Shown here one piece after another: positions 10,690 through 24,400 of a DNA stretch of 64,000 nt. The number at the start of each line of letters is the position of its first letter. Position 1 is the stretch's first letter. The stretch lies in contig NC_083516.1 of the NCBI RefSeq assembly GCF_032362555.1, positions 10,255,001 to 10,319,000 of the forward strand, given 5' to 3'. Below the pieces are notes generated by a model. That model worked only from the letters and a program-made list of their open reading frames with translations, made no database searches and had not been told where the DNA came from. The stretch comes from Amyelois transitella. Lineage: Eukaryota > Arthropoda > Insecta > Lepidoptera > Pyralidae. Both the position numbers and the translations under genes were made by a program.

Positions 10690-13600
10690 AATCATATTTA
10701 AGTCTATATCTCTGTTTATATTGTAAGATTCTTTGCCAAAATATCTTTTAATAACACTATCGATGTGCTACAAAAACTTACTAATAATAACAAAAGTATG
10801 TATAATAATTATTATATATTTTGTAATCGTATATAATGCTTGTTTCCGATTGCAAAACAATAAATGTACTTACACTTTTGAAAAATATAGCATTAGAAAT
10901 AGTATGAAGAGGATGTTTTCCTGACTATATTTGTGTGTAATCAGCAATATGTCGTTATGAAGGCAATATAAGTGAGATATAATTCACAACTAAGTGTTCT
11001 ACACATAATAAATAAAATATGTTTAAAAAATATACAAAAACATGTCTGTATTTCGTCGGCGTAGACTTATATGTAGGCGTACTATTCAACTTTATTATAA
11101 AACTCTAGTAAATGTTATCTCTAGTAATTATTATAAAAATATATATTATTAATAGTATATAAAACAACGAAGACATTAAATATATTGAAATGTTTTTTAA
11201 TAGGGTGTACTCATAATTATATCATTGTAAATTATATTGACATTGCTGGACGGACTATAAATATTTCATTTATGGTATTTATTTGCGATATATACCTGAA
11301 AGGCTTTAAGCAAACCCCATGTACATAACTATATGTGTATAATAAATATGAAAAATATTTCATAATTAAATATATAAAATAAAATGAAAATATTTCTGTA
11401 ATCTCGGGCAATGAATACAGAAAATTTTCATAGTAGTCTGTAAATAATATCTACGCTTAACGCATTAATATTTCAGTAAATTGTACTTAAATATTGGGCA
11501 ATCGTCGACGACAAGTCTCTTATATATTAATTAATATTAATAGAGGAACATTCTTATAAATAGATTTAGTAAAACGTATTTATTATAGAATAAAAAAAAT
11601 TGTATTTTCAAAATATTGGAGCCAATGTTGAGACCATTAAAATAATAAGTCACTCATGTTTCTATAATCTCGCGTACTCTACCAGTTTATCAAAATAATC
11701 AGTACCAATAAATTAAGCTGCATGACATATTTTCTTATAGTGTTCTTCAATGCATAAGTAATTAGAGTCTTAATGTTTTGATACCTGTAGTTTGGACCTG
11801 ATATTTAAGAAATTATAGTAAAATTTATAAGTGAATGACCTAAGCTATAAATATCATTTATTTTTAGCTTTAAAGTGGCTGTTGTCTAGATATGAGTAGA
11901 AAATGTAGGTAAAATAGATATAGTCATAATTTATTCACGGAGATAATGAAACTCATTAAGAGTACTTTCAAATATATACTACTACTATGATATCTTACTT
12001 AGTTTTAAAATATGAAGTAATAATGTTTAAGATAAACTTTTCTCTTGATATACGGGTACTTAAATATTGGTAAGCTTTACAGTATAAATATGTAAACCTC
12101 AAGGTTTGGTTATTCTGTAATGATTTTTGAGTACACTATGATGTTACTGATATACATTTAATGAATAATTAATGAAGGTTTACCTGATATTTTTTAACAG
12201 GTGTAACGATAATGGAGTTATTAAAATGTAATTTAATTTCACCATAAATTTTTTTTTCTTTTTTTTTTGATATCGTCAAGTGTAATAAATGATATTATAT
12301 ATATTTGCAATTTAAATGTTAATCAAATAGTGTTGTGGTTTTGGTAGAAAAATTTCTTATACATTATTAATAATCTTATACATTTTAGCGTGTTCAAAAG
12401 GAATATTGTGTAGTGCGTAGAGACGTATTAATTGTAAAATGTGTTTTTATAAAAAAAATTATATAAAATCCTAGTTCATATACCCACAGAGATTATAATA
12501 ATATAATATATATATTTAAATATAAATATTTTTTTCAATATCTTTCTGTTGAATTTAAATTAACTATTTTACAAATGTTATCGTTTTCAAATATATCAGT
12601 AGTTTTGGTGTTGTTCAAATCGACGTGATATCTAGCAATCTCCGTGAACCTCCCTTTTATTTAGGTGTATAGTGGAAAGATCCGGAATGTACACTACCTA
12701 CAGAAGACAGAAGGAGAACAAAGAAATAAGAAAATGAAAAGCACTATATTTTTGGAAATCAAATAAAAAATTTAACTATACCTAATAATCTGATATTTTT
12801 TCTCACTAAACAACTGTTTCTATGGCATACTGTTTGCTACATTAGGAAACAAACAATTCGACCCAAATGCTAATAAAACCTATCATTAAAATATATTTAA
12901 AAAACATGTAACTCAAAACAAAATATTTATTATTCATTTATTTATTTAAATTTCTTAAACTTTATTAGTATATTATTTCTATATTTGTATAAATTCTATT
13001 ATTATTATTTTTAATAAAAACGGAGATTGTGTGATACCACGTCGATAATAAATTGGTGTTTGTACGGAATATAATCGATAGTGTACTTTGTGTTTAGATT
13101 ACAACTTATAGTATTATTATAATTATAATAAACGACAAATGCGTAGATCCGGCCTGCATCAGCCATTGCAGCTCGGCCTAATCATTTGTATACTGTAAGT
13201 ATAGTTTTATTTCTAGTCTACCCTTTCAACCCCACACGCAAACTTTACCGTTCACGGGGGAATTTCCAGAAAAAATTAAAATATGTTTGACCGCAGATAA
13301 AAAAATATATTTTATTAAATAATATTATCAAATTCAATATTTATTTGTAATTATTTCTTACCATACAATAAGAGCGGGTTCTCCAAACACAAAAATGGAG
13401 ATCCCATTCAAAATGAGATTCTGTAAACGAGTTAAACAAATAAACATTTTCATTTTCAACTTTTTCATTTTCATATAATAATAAATATTATATCATAAAT
13501 ATTATCGATATATATTATGATTCGAAACGTCCGAGATAAAATATAGGTACCTACGTTACGTGCGCGTTTAATACCTGTTTTTTTTTTTAATTTATTCTTT

Positions 13601-13930
13601 TAACTTATTCAAAAATATAATAGTATTGATAAAATAAAATATTTTATTCAAAATAATACTGAAAACATCCGCACAAAAGTCTGATCACAAATGTGAACCT
13701 TGTTAATATTACATGACTTCTAAAATCCAATAAAACCTCACTATTGATGTAACATAAAGCCTTCTGCCTTTTTAAAGGCATGTCGTGAACTGTGGAACTG
13801 ACAACTTGAACCATGGCAGACAAAATATCTCTGTCACGTTTCACTCAAAATTTTTGGTTATCTACAAAATATAAGTAATTAATTCTAAATTACAAGTGTA
13901 ATAATAACAGTGTATAAATAAAATGATTAA
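10690..13930. other. AT-rich stretch with no recognisable gene
   Basis: More than 3 kb downstream of SerT with no coding-like frame, no clear element end, and many A/T runs. It may include extended SerT 3' UTR. An ATG at 13139 followed by GTAAGT at 13195 is not enough to call an exon. Confidence 0.6.
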
Positions 13931-13973
13931 AAATGTATAAAGTGGGGGGTAATTTCGTGGGCCCAGTGGTTTT

Positions 13974-14009
13974 ATGGCGGGGAAATCCGTGAGCTTCAGC
14001 TCTGGATGT
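13974..14009 (+). CDS. Possible first coding exon of the two-repeat membrane protein
   Basis: ATG, twelve codons (MAGKSVSFSSGC), then a strong GTGAGT donor in phase 0. The exon at 18406 also starts in phase 0, so the two would join in frame. Nothing else links them, and the upstream boundary is unknown. Confidence 0.3.
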
Positions 14010-14151
14010 GTGAGTAGATAACCAAGCCGTGTATATATTTTTTTCTTTTTTTTAAATGCTGATGTGTTTTGTAGGCAAACATTTTACATGATAAGTTTTC
14101 TACAATAGACCTGTATATTAGTTCACCAGGATACTATATGAAAGTTTTTAT

Positions 14152-14350
14152 AGGTATATCTCCATCTATTTCCCATGGATGTGTCGTAAAGGGTAACTAA
14201 GGAATAGGGTAATGAACTTGGGATTCTTCTGTAGGCGATGGGCTAGCAACCTGTCACTATTTGAATCAGAATTCCATTATAAAAATATCCAGCAGTACGT
14301 GGCCTTTCGGTATTTTCCAGACTGCTGGCTCTGTCGACCCCGCAAGGGTG
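14152..14350 (+). mobile_element. T element, degraded
   Basis: CTCCATCTATTTCCCATGGATG, GGGCTAGCAACCTGTCACTA and CTGTCGACCCCGCAAGGG are recognisable; head and tail are lost. Confidence 0.65.
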
Positions 14351-14524
14351 TATTTATGTTGTATAAGTACAATAGTAGGTCTTGTGTGATAGATATTTCG
14401 GGTTTGACAGCCTCAAAGGGAAGATCTTCCAGGATCTATTCTGTTTCAGGATAACCTTGATGAATCAGTAGGCAAGCTGAGAAGTTTCTAAAATTTTATG
14501 GTAATGTATATAATTGATAACATT

Positions 14525-14748
14525 GACGGCCTCTGTAGTACGCTTGTCTGTGACATTGCAGGTCCCGGGTTCGAATCCCGGTCAGGGCGTGATGAGAAAA
14601 GAACTTTTTCTGATAAAAAGCGGCTATATATCTATATAAGAATTTATATGAAATGCAGTATCGTCGAGTTAGTATCTCGTAACACAAGTCTCGAATTAAC
14701 TTCGAGGCTAACTCAATCAGTGTAATTTGTCCCGGGTATATATTTATT
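14525..14748 (+). mobile_element. tRNA-derived SINE (S)
   Basis: A box shortened (GGCCTCTGTAGTACGC), B box GGTTCGAATCC, and tail GTCCCGGGTATATATTTATT. Confidence 0.85.
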
Positions 14749-14815
14749 ATTCTGATAAAAGACCAGAGAGTAGGTATACACCGAAGAACTTGCTTGTAAC
14801 GATTGATATATACAT

Positions 14816-14909
14816 ACAATCGCACCTGTTCTCCATTGGGGTAGGAAGAGACTATGGATTCCCACTTGCTACAATCCTTACAGAACTCACCCGTTACCTC
14901 TTCACTCAT
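14816..14909 (-). mobile_element. LINE (L family) C-terminal remnant
   Basis: On the - strand it reads EVTGEFCKDCSKWESIVSSY then PNGEQV, matching the KWKxVVSAYPSGKxA tail of the L-family LINE. Confidence 0.7.
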
Positions 14910-15039
14910 TACTCTTTTTACACTTATTCGCCGATTACGGGTACTCCTAACATCTCCCTTTTTAAGTCATTCGAAATTTGGGTCCTTAAAATTTGGACGA
15001 GGTCGGCGCTTCCCACTTTTACAGTCAGCTCTGCCTTAT

Positions 15040-15405
15040 AAATTCAGGCTGTAAGGCTCTGAAATGCTCTTCCTGAAATGATTAGGAGAGCTCCTAGTCG
15101 CTCTGCGTTCAAACATGCTGTGAAGGGGTTCTTTCTTCGGCAGATTAATGATGGGTCATCCTAATTTTATATTTTATGTATGTATATGTATTTATAGTGT
15201 ATATTATGTATCTTGTATGTATTTACGCATTTTTTTTTTGTAATGTATGTATTTTGTCAGTATGCATGTGCACTTTATCGCACCACCAACTTAAAGTTTT
15301 TTCTGTTTGGTCAGCGGGTTGACTGGTAGAGAATGCCAAACGGCATTCAGTCCGCCTTTTGTACATTTTTGTTTTTGTGCAATAAAGTTTAAATAAATAA
15401 ATTCC
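15040..15405 (+). mobile_element. LINE 3' end with C-terminal remnant
   Basis: A frame resembling the end of Jockey/CR1-type polyproteins (ALPEMIRRAPSRSAFKHAVK, GFFLRQIND, stop near 15162) is followed by a 3' UTR ending GTGCAATAAAGTTTAAATAAATAAA. Confidence 0.72.
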
Positions 15406-16244
15406 TTTCGTTAGTCTGTCCTCATTCATTCGCTTTTACAATTAATTTTACAGGAAATCAATTGTAAAAAGCGATTACAACTCGCAACACCAGTTCAAAG
15501 TCTAGTAGGTCGTGCGTCTCACACATACAAATCAAAATTTTCGTATATCCTAACATGAACTTCCGAAGATTATTCAGTTAAGTCACACGCCATGTCATTT
15601 GCCTTATTCGATTTTATGAAAGAAGACAATGTTTCGCTATCAGCAAAACTAGTGTTGGCTTTATGTTCAATTATTGTTATGGTAACCGTCTTCTTAGTGG
15701 CGGAATCTTTTAACAACTTGGACATTGAGACGTAAATTGTACGTTTTGCAAACAATTACTAGATAATCTTCATGGTCGAAGAAGAGTTTATTTGGTGGGT
15801 TAGTATACAATTTTTTCTGGTCTTAAGCTAAAGCTTTAGGTTTTGGCTTTGTCTAGTTTTCTCCATAATATCTCCTTATTCCTGCACTATGTATTTGACC
15901 AGATTCTCAAGCATCTTACTAATCAAGTCCTACTCCATTCGCTAGATAGATGACCTAATTTGTGGCCTTTCACGACCTCAATCCTCCATCAAGTTATTTT
16001 CAGTAATAAAAGTCACCATCACCGAATTTCCGCCATTTTAAATAGTAAACTGTGTCAAATAAATACTATTTTATACCTAGAACGAACGACCGGCAAATTA
16101 TCTTAGTTTATATGTATGTTTCTTCGTGAGCGGGCGTCGACATATATTTAGTGGGTAGGTATATGACTATTATTTTTATTTCTGTTAGTATTGTTATTAA
16201 ATTGTTGCTAAAAACACAATGACTTGCCGCTTTTTACTTAATTA

Positions 16245-16395
16245 TCTAGTTCCTTTATTGTTTGCCGGTTAACTGGAAGAGAACCCTTCATGGGATAAGT
16301 CCGCCATTGCCAGTGATTTGTTTCTTTTATAACTATGTACCTACTATTGTTATTGTGTAAATTTCTATGCAATAAAGATATTACAAACAAACAAA
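16245..16395 (+). mobile_element. LINE 3' UTR tail
   Basis: GCCGGTTAACTGGAAGAGAACC to ATGCAATAAAGATATTACAAACAAAC; the same tail type as 2840-2965. Confidence 0.6.
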
Positions 16396-16478
16396 CTTTT
16401 AGTTCTTCCAATGCATTAACCTTAAAGCTTAACAAAGTTTACCTTTCCTTAAACCATTCCGTCATTTGTTACACTTGT

Positions 16479-16740
16479 TGTGCCGTGTGGTTCCCGGCAC
16501 CAATACAAAAAAGAATAGGACCACTCCATCTCTTTCCCATGGATGTCGTAAAAGGCGACCAAGGGATAGGCTTACAAACTTGGGGTTCTTTTTAGGAGAT
16601 GGGCTAGCAACCTGTCACTATTTGAATCTCAATTCTATCATTAAGCCAAATAGCTGAACGTGGCCATTCAGTCTTTTCAAGTCTGTTGGCTCAGTCTACC
16701 CCGCAAGGGATATAGACGTGGCCATATGTATGTATGTATT
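16479..16740 (+). mobile_element. T element, near full length
   Basis: Head GTGCCGTGTGGTTCCCGGCA, tail GGCCATATGTATGTATGTA. Only about 40 bases separate it from Tc1 copy 2. Confidence 0.9.
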
Positions 16741-16780
16741 TAGGTACCTAACACTTGTTCTGACCATATGTATGTATGTA

Positions 16781-18380
16781 CGGTCGCGTTCATAATTGCA
16801 GTCATAGTTCGCAAATCTTTATAGCTTGCAGTCACCGCTGTCACTCACACATTTACACAAATAACACAATAAACGTTGCTAAGCGTTGGGTAACGCGAGA
16901 TATCATCAAGAAGAGGGTAGCGTAAAAAGTCGACCGCGCAGCGGCCGTCGTCCGCTTATCAACACAGCGGCACGCGACACAGCGGAGATCCATGGTGGAA
17001 TAGTACGACAATAATGGCTTCATTCCGACCAGAATATTTTCGGAACAGTTCGATACTTCAGTTGTTACTGTTCATCGAGTTTTGCACCGTGAATAACTAC
17101 ACCACAGACAGCCATGAAGAAAGCCGTATTTATCCGAAATAAATAAGCAAAAACGTTTAGAATTTGTTCGGGAGTATTTGGATTTTAACTGGAAAAAAGC
17201 GATATTTACGGACGAAAATTCGTTTATGTCTTCGCAACACGGTAGGCGTCATTTATGGCGAAGAAATGCAACTTGGTATGAAGAAAAAAATATTGTGCCA
17301 AATATGGAGTCTGGACGCATATCTGTAAATATGTGGGGCTGGATGAGTGCTGCTGGACCTGGGGAACAGGTGTGGATAGCAGGACGCGCTACAGCTGCTC
17401 ATTGTGTGCAAGTGCTGCAAGAAACCATGTTACCAACTGTGCGGTGTATTTATCCGATTGATGATATGCCAACAATATCATTTGTGCAAGACAACTGCCC
17501 TGTGCATCGAGTCCATATAGTGCGTGAAAGGTTCTGCCAATTTATATTAAAACTACTAATTACTTAGATAGTATTTTAAGGACAGCTTCAATATCTTTTC
17601 TTTATGAAAACGAATAATTAAGCTGTAACCTTAATAACAGGAGATAAGTAAATGAGAAGTAAATTAGTGTAATATGCTGTATTTATACCTTTATATAATC
17701 ATCAATATGTAAACAAAACTATAGGTAAACTGTTTCAATAAAATTTACTAATTTTAATTATTGAATGTTTTATTTTGCTCCCTATATCAGTTAGTAAGTT
17801 AGTCAGTCAGTCACTTAGTTCAAATGGCACCTTGAAAAATTAAAATTTTTTTTTTTTTTAAATAGACAAAAATTCCTTAAATAACTTTGGATCCGCTAGT
17901 AACTGGAACAAGCGAGTGTGAGCAAGCGAGATTATCTAATATACTATCTTAGATCTCACTTGCACACACGAAGTAATAAAATTGCTACCCAATAACTTTC
18001 AAAGGAACCACTACCTATGTTAGGGTCGTGTGCAGACAAACTTTCAACTTTATTGCAATGACATAAGTCTGGCAGTCGCAGGCTTCCCTCTATAGGCAAA
18101 TCTTATGCAAATAATGAGAGACGACGATATCTCGATCGACAATTATCGGGCCCAGTTCGGCCATCGTTGATTACCGTCTCTTTCTGTTTTGTTATGTTAT
18201 ATGTCATAGAATAATAAACTGTTTTACTTAGTAATCATTGGTATTAAAGACCGTATTCATTTGATGGAATATTTATTCTTTTTCAATATGCATGTGTGTG
18301 TGTATCTAGTGGAACCACAGTGCACGCTATTTTAACCCGTAAGAATTTTAAAACTATGACTGCAGATATGAACGCGATCG
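16781..18380 (+). mobile_element. Tc1-like DNA transposon copy 2, internally deleted
   Basis: Flanked by TA (16779-16780 and 18381-18382). Inverted ends are CGGTCGCGTTCATAATTGCAG and the complement of CTGCAGATATGAACGCGATCG. The transposase frame at 17178-17567 has WKKAIFTDEN (first catalytic Asp), [16 protein letters not shown], and SFVQDNCPVHR (second Asp). It then runs into a stop, with the last catalytic segment and C-terminus missing. The N-terminal half has stop codons. Copy 1 has the same 3' junction, so both descend from one deleted parent. The right end lies 25 bases before exon 18406. Confidence 0.9.
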
Positions 18381-18405
18381 TACCTAACACTTGTTCCTGT
18401 TGCAG

Positions 18406-21400
18406 AATCTCTGCGACTCCCACTTGGAGTCGCTGGTGAGATGGCTGAGCTGCAATGGGGAGATCTGGGGGGTTGGGCCGACGGCGGTTTTCGCCAGCGC
18501 CGCCGCCCTGTTCCTGTACCACGAGCTGGAGTCAACCGTCTTCATCCACGGAGACCATGTTCAGGTGTCTTCGATGGAGAAGACGCTGATTGTAAGTAGT
18601 TTATTTCATTTAGATCTTAGATACACACTTTTTTTTTACACTCATTGCACCACCCGTACGTCCATCTCAGTTCGGTCCAAAGGTTCGACTGGCAGAGAAT
18701 GCCTTGTGGCATTAAGTCCACCTGTTGTACATTTTCGTGCATAAAGTTTAAATAAATAAATAAGACATGACACAGCAGATGACAGAAGAGAATAAGAAGT
18801 AGTTCTTTATTTTTAATCTACTGGACACAATATACAATGGCCACGGTGTTCGTTATTGATATTGAAACCATGAAGGTTTAATACTATCAGCAAAAGAGCT
18901 GGAAATTACGGCGACGTACGAGTCTAGAGATATAGCCTGGAAAGAACAAGGCTGTGTCCAAAAACCGGTAAAGATCCAAACATATGAACATCTTTTATAG
19001 CCGCTAGAAATATTTAAAAAAATGTAAATCAAATATAACTTACATACATATAATCACGTCTGTATCCTTTGTGAGTTGTAGTCTTTAAAAAGACTGATAG
19101 GCCGCGTTCAGCTATTTGGCTTAATGAAGAATCCCAAGTTGGTAAGCCTATCCCTTAGTCGCCTTTTAGGACATCCATAGAAAAGTGACGGAGTGGTCCT
19201 ATACCTTTTTTTGCAATTGGTGCCGGTAACCACACGGCACCAATAATCAAATCTTGTTCATCTTGATTCTATTTATTGACCCATTTTTTGACAAAAGTCG
19301 GACGGAAATATCGTTTTTCGTGTAACCTGACCTACCAGATCCAGCATCATGGTCAGGCCGACCCTGAGCTTCTCTCCAAGGTTGAAAGATCGCAACCAGG
19401 ACTAACGCCTGTCTCAGGTTGATGGTGGATTTACATACATATGGTCACGTCTATATCCCCTGCGGGGTAGACAAAGCCAACAGTCTTGCAAAGACTGAAT
19501 GGCCACGTTCAGCTATTTAGCTATTTGCTAATTGATAGAATTGAGATTCAAATAGCGACAGGTTGCTAGCCCATCGCCTAAAAAAGAAGCCCAAGTTGGT
19601 AAGCCTATCCCTTAGTCGCCTTTTACGACATCCATAGGAAAGAGATGGAGAGTGGTCCTATTCTTTTTTGTATTGGTGCCGGGAACCACACGGCACAGCA
19701 ATGGTAGATTTACTTATTTCGATTTGTGTTTCAGTCTACCATGGTGCTTGGCATGCTGGCGCTGATGATCCACCTGTGGGTGTGCTCCATGCGATTCTTC
19801 CAGTACTACCTGGACACACTCATTAGGGACGTGAGTGTTCTTCTGTCACATTTATCTTATCACACAGCTAACATTATCTAATATATTTAAACGAGCAATT
19901 TTTGTATATATATAATCAGGATCTCGGAAATGGCTCCAACGATTTTCATGAGAGTTACAGATTAGGGGCTTTTCGGCTCAAGGAATCGATTTATCAAGGT
20001 CCTAGGTTCGAGAAAAGCTCGGTTCCCAAGATATATAAACATTTTAAAAACAGCGCCATCTCTGGTAGACCTAGCAAAGCTCGGTCAACCGGGTACTCTA
20101 TACTAAAGTTATAAAGCTGAAGAGTTTGTTTGAACGCGCCAATCTCAGGAACTACTGGTTCGAATTGAAAAATTCTTCGCGTTGAATAGACCATTTATCG
20201 AGGAAGGCTTAAGGCTAAATTACATCACGCTGCAACTATAAGGAGCAAAGAAATAATGGAAAATTTGAAAAAAAAAATGGGGAAAATTATTCATCCTTGA
20301 GGGCTTCAATGATGCCCAAAATAACTATTCCACGCGGACGAAGTTGCAGGCACAGCTAGTAAGAAATATAACAGTAAAAAGAATAACTAAGATTACTTTT
20401 TCTAGTTGTTTCTAAGATCAAGAGTTATTTAATGATAGAATATAAGTGAAGGTTTACGTGTTCATTACTATTGTCTTTACTTCTAATGAAAACAGTGCTA
20501 AATTATCCTCGACGGCCTCTGTGGCGCCGCGGTAGTAAGCTTGTTGAATAACACAAGTCTCGAACTTACTTCGAGGCTAACTCAATCTGTGTAATTTGTC
20601 CCGTATATATTTATTATATCTTTTCTAAAACCGACATCAATGCCCAAAACCTACCTGACCTAACCAGGGATATCATTCGCAGAGCCCCAACATCCTCCTG
20701 GAAATGACCACAGCGGGTCTGCTCGGCGGCCAGGAGGTGGTGCCCCTGGGTCCCCTGACCAAGTTCCTCAAGACCCAACAACCCCAGATCCACATCACCG
20801 TCTGCTGGTTCTTGTCGCTGTGCTACGCTGACTACGTGAGGAAACATTACTGCACGAGATTCAATATGCCGTATTTGGAGCAGTGGTTGGTAATACTCAT
20901 TTGTATTTACATAGGTACTTAATTAAAGAGTGTTATAGAGAACAATCTTGCATCGAGAGAGCTGAACGGGCCGAGGGTTTGGAAGGTCGTGTCTGAATAA
21001 AACCACTCTTTTTGGCTGTTCAAGGCGTCGTGTTTTATTGTCGTCTTAGACAAATTTTGATTGTCCTTTTATTCATCAGTCTGTCAGTCAGTTTTGTTCA
21101 TCTAAAATGTCAAGTCAAGGTGTCTGTCTGTCCATGGAGGCTGAACGGCGGCTACAAGAGCTACGAATGTGGATGAAGCGAATGAAGTATGCAGGGATCG
21201 CGGTAAGTGGAGAGGTGTAGTCTCTGCCTACTCCTTCGGGAAAGAGGCGAGATGTCATGTATAGAGGAAAAAATATATATCTATCAATACATAAATACAT
21301 ACATATAACCACGTCTATATTCCCTGCGGGGTAGATGTAGATAGAGCCAACGGTCTTGATCTTTATCTATTAAGTATTTATTATAACATAGGATCGTTGA

Positions 21401-24400
21401 GTTATTATCTCGTAACACAAGTCTCGAACTTACTTTGAGGCTAACTCAATCTGTGTAATTTGACCCCTATATATATATATATAAATAAATATAAATATAT
21501 ATATATATTTATTAACAGACTAGTGTCTGAACTAAACACTAGTCTCACTTATATTACTTAATTATTTTTAATCAGAAATAATCAGAAATTTAATTATTAA
21601 TAATAAGAAAGCTTACAAATACTTAAACACAAACTGCATTTACCGATGAATTTTAAGCTTTGAGAGAGAAAATAAATAAATTTTCAATTGTTATGAGCAG
21701 GCAAGCGGAGTTGCACGAGCGAGCGTCGGTGAGCGTACGCCGCACCATGCGGAGGGTGCACAGCTTCGTCGCATGCGCACAGCAACGGTTGCGAGGTTAC
21801 GCGCAGCCCGCGCCGACGCCGAGTCTAATCAGTGAAATGCAGACGTACGCTAGTTTGCTAGTTTATGTAGTGTAGTGACAACATTATAAGTAGGTATAGG
21901 TTATAGTTAGGTTAGGAAGTACCGCAATTTTTCACTACATAGTATAAAATAAAGTCGCTATTTTAGTCTGTTTGTCTGTATGCTTAAATCTTTAAAATTA
22001 AGCAACGGATTTTGAGGCGGTTTTTTGTAACCGGAAGAGTGATTCAAGAGGAAGGTTTTTATGAATAATAACATTTATAATTTTGCACCCGTGCGAAGCC
22101 GGGGCGGGTTGCTAGTTATGATAAAAGTTATGTAGAGGTAGCCCATTAACTATCCTTTTGCTTTTTACTTCATTGATACGATATGGGCTAGTACATACAT
22201 ACATATCATATACATCACGTCTAAATCCCTTACGAGGTAGACAGATCCAAAAGTATTGAAATGACCGAAAGGCCACGTTCAGATGTATGGCTTTATGATA
22301 GAATTGAGATTCAAATAGTGACATGTTGCTAGCCCATCGCCTACATGGACTAGTACATACATACATACATATGGTCACGTTTATATCTCTTGCGGGGTAG
22401 ACAAAGCCCATCGCCTAAAAAAAGGATAGAAATTTTATAAGCCTATCCTTTTACGACATTCATGGGAAAGAGATGGAGTGGTCCTATTATTTTTTGCATT
22501 CCTAACCTAACTAGGGATTCTTTTTTTTAGGCGATGGGCTAGCAACCTGTCGCTATTTGAATCTCAATTCTATCATTTAGCCAAATAGCTGAACGTGGCC
22601 ATTCAGTCTTTTCAAGACTGTTGGCTCTGTCTACCTCGCGAGGGATATAGACGTGACCATATGTATGTATGTATGTAGAACTTCTAACCAATAACTGAGC
22701 AGTAACTTCAGGCCGAGTTTTTTAACTAGAGTGAGGTCCCGACTCCAAAGAGACCGTCGCTGGAAGTCAGTCGGGCCGGGAGCCACGTGTCCTGGGGAGA
22801 GGTGGGCTGCGGGAACGAGAAGGAACACCTGTGCGAAAGAGACAGCAACATGTGTGCAAGGCTTGTCAGTCAGTCGAGCGAGACAACTGCTGACGCTATT
22901 GAGAAACTTAGAACCTACATCAATGTGAGTGAAGTTCTCTAATCTATACTAGTATTATAAAGCTGAAGAGTTTGTTTGTTTGTTTGAACGCGCTAATCTC
23001 GGTGAATGTGCCGTGTGGTTCCCGGCACCGATAAAAAAAAGAATAGGACCATTCCATATCTTTACCATGGATGTCGTAAAAGTCGACTAAGGGAGATGCT
23101 TATGAACTAGGTTTTCTATAAGGGGACGGGCGAGCAACCTGTCAGTATTTGAATCACAATTCTAACATTAAGCCAAGCAGCTATACGTGGCCTTAGTATC
23201 AGTATTTTCAAGACTGTTGACTCTGTCTACCCCGCAAGGGATATTAAATGTATTTTTGTTGTAACATTGACATCGGCCTTTACCAGCATGGCGTCGCAAG
23301 ACAAGGGTTTTATTTATAATGAGAGAATCTTTTGTATTGGTGCCGTGTGGTTCCCGGCACCACTACAAAAAATAATAATCTCTTTCCCATGGATGTCGTA
23401 AAAGGCGACTAAGGGATAGGCTTACAAACTTGGGATTCTTTTTTAGGCGATGGACTAGCAACCTGTCACTATTTGAATCTCAATTCTATCATTAAGCCAA
23501 ATAGCTGAACGTGGCCATTCAGTCTTTTCTAAACTGTTGGCTCTGTATAACCCGCAAGGGATATAGACGTGACCATATGTATGTATGTATGTAAAATCTA
23601 TAAGATTTTAATTTTTATAGAATTCTCGTGTTACAATGTTCGTTCCCGCACTCTCCGTTCTCCGAAACGGCTTGACCGATTCTCATGAAATTTTGTGAGC
23701 ATATTAAGTAGGTCTGAGAATAGGCCAACATCTATTTTTCATATCCCTTAGTGATAAGTGTTGTCCATACTTAACATTTTTCTTTTAACTACTTAGAAAT
23801 AACTAAAAAATTATTTATATGGCAAAACAACGTTTGCCTTGACAGAGACTAGTAGAGTTAAAAAAATGGCATTTTTATCTCTTGAGGGCCTCTGTGGCGC
23901 AGCGGTAGTGCGCTTGTCTGTGACATCGGAGGTCCCGGGTTCGAATCCTGGCTAGGGCATGATGAGAAACGAACTTGCTCTAATTGACCTGGGTCTTGGA
24001 TGTTTATCTATAGAATAGAATAGAATAGAATAGATTTATTTTCAAAATTGGATACAAGGTACCACTTATTGACGTCACATAACTTAAATCTAATTATAAC
24101 TACTACCGCTTCCAAAGCGCATGTGTAGAAGAAGCGGCGGAACAAACTACACTGCAGCATTTTCATAGGACGTCAATTTACAAATATAGATCTCTTAAAT
24201 CTAAATCGTGGACGAATGCACATTGTCTACATTAAAAAACATGTATGAATGTAGAACTGATTATGTCAATATGAATATTTCGTCAAATAAAATAAATATA
24301 AAATAAAATATGTACATACTGTACAAATTATGTCAAGATCATGTCAAAAATACACAAGCATTTAAGAGGCCATTATGTCCAGCTCGGGCCACACATGTTT

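Noticed and set aside
13139-13194. ATG with hydrophobic codons and GTAAGT donor
   Set aside because: Ends in a phase that does not fit the following phase-0 exons, and lies in AT-rich DNA without support.
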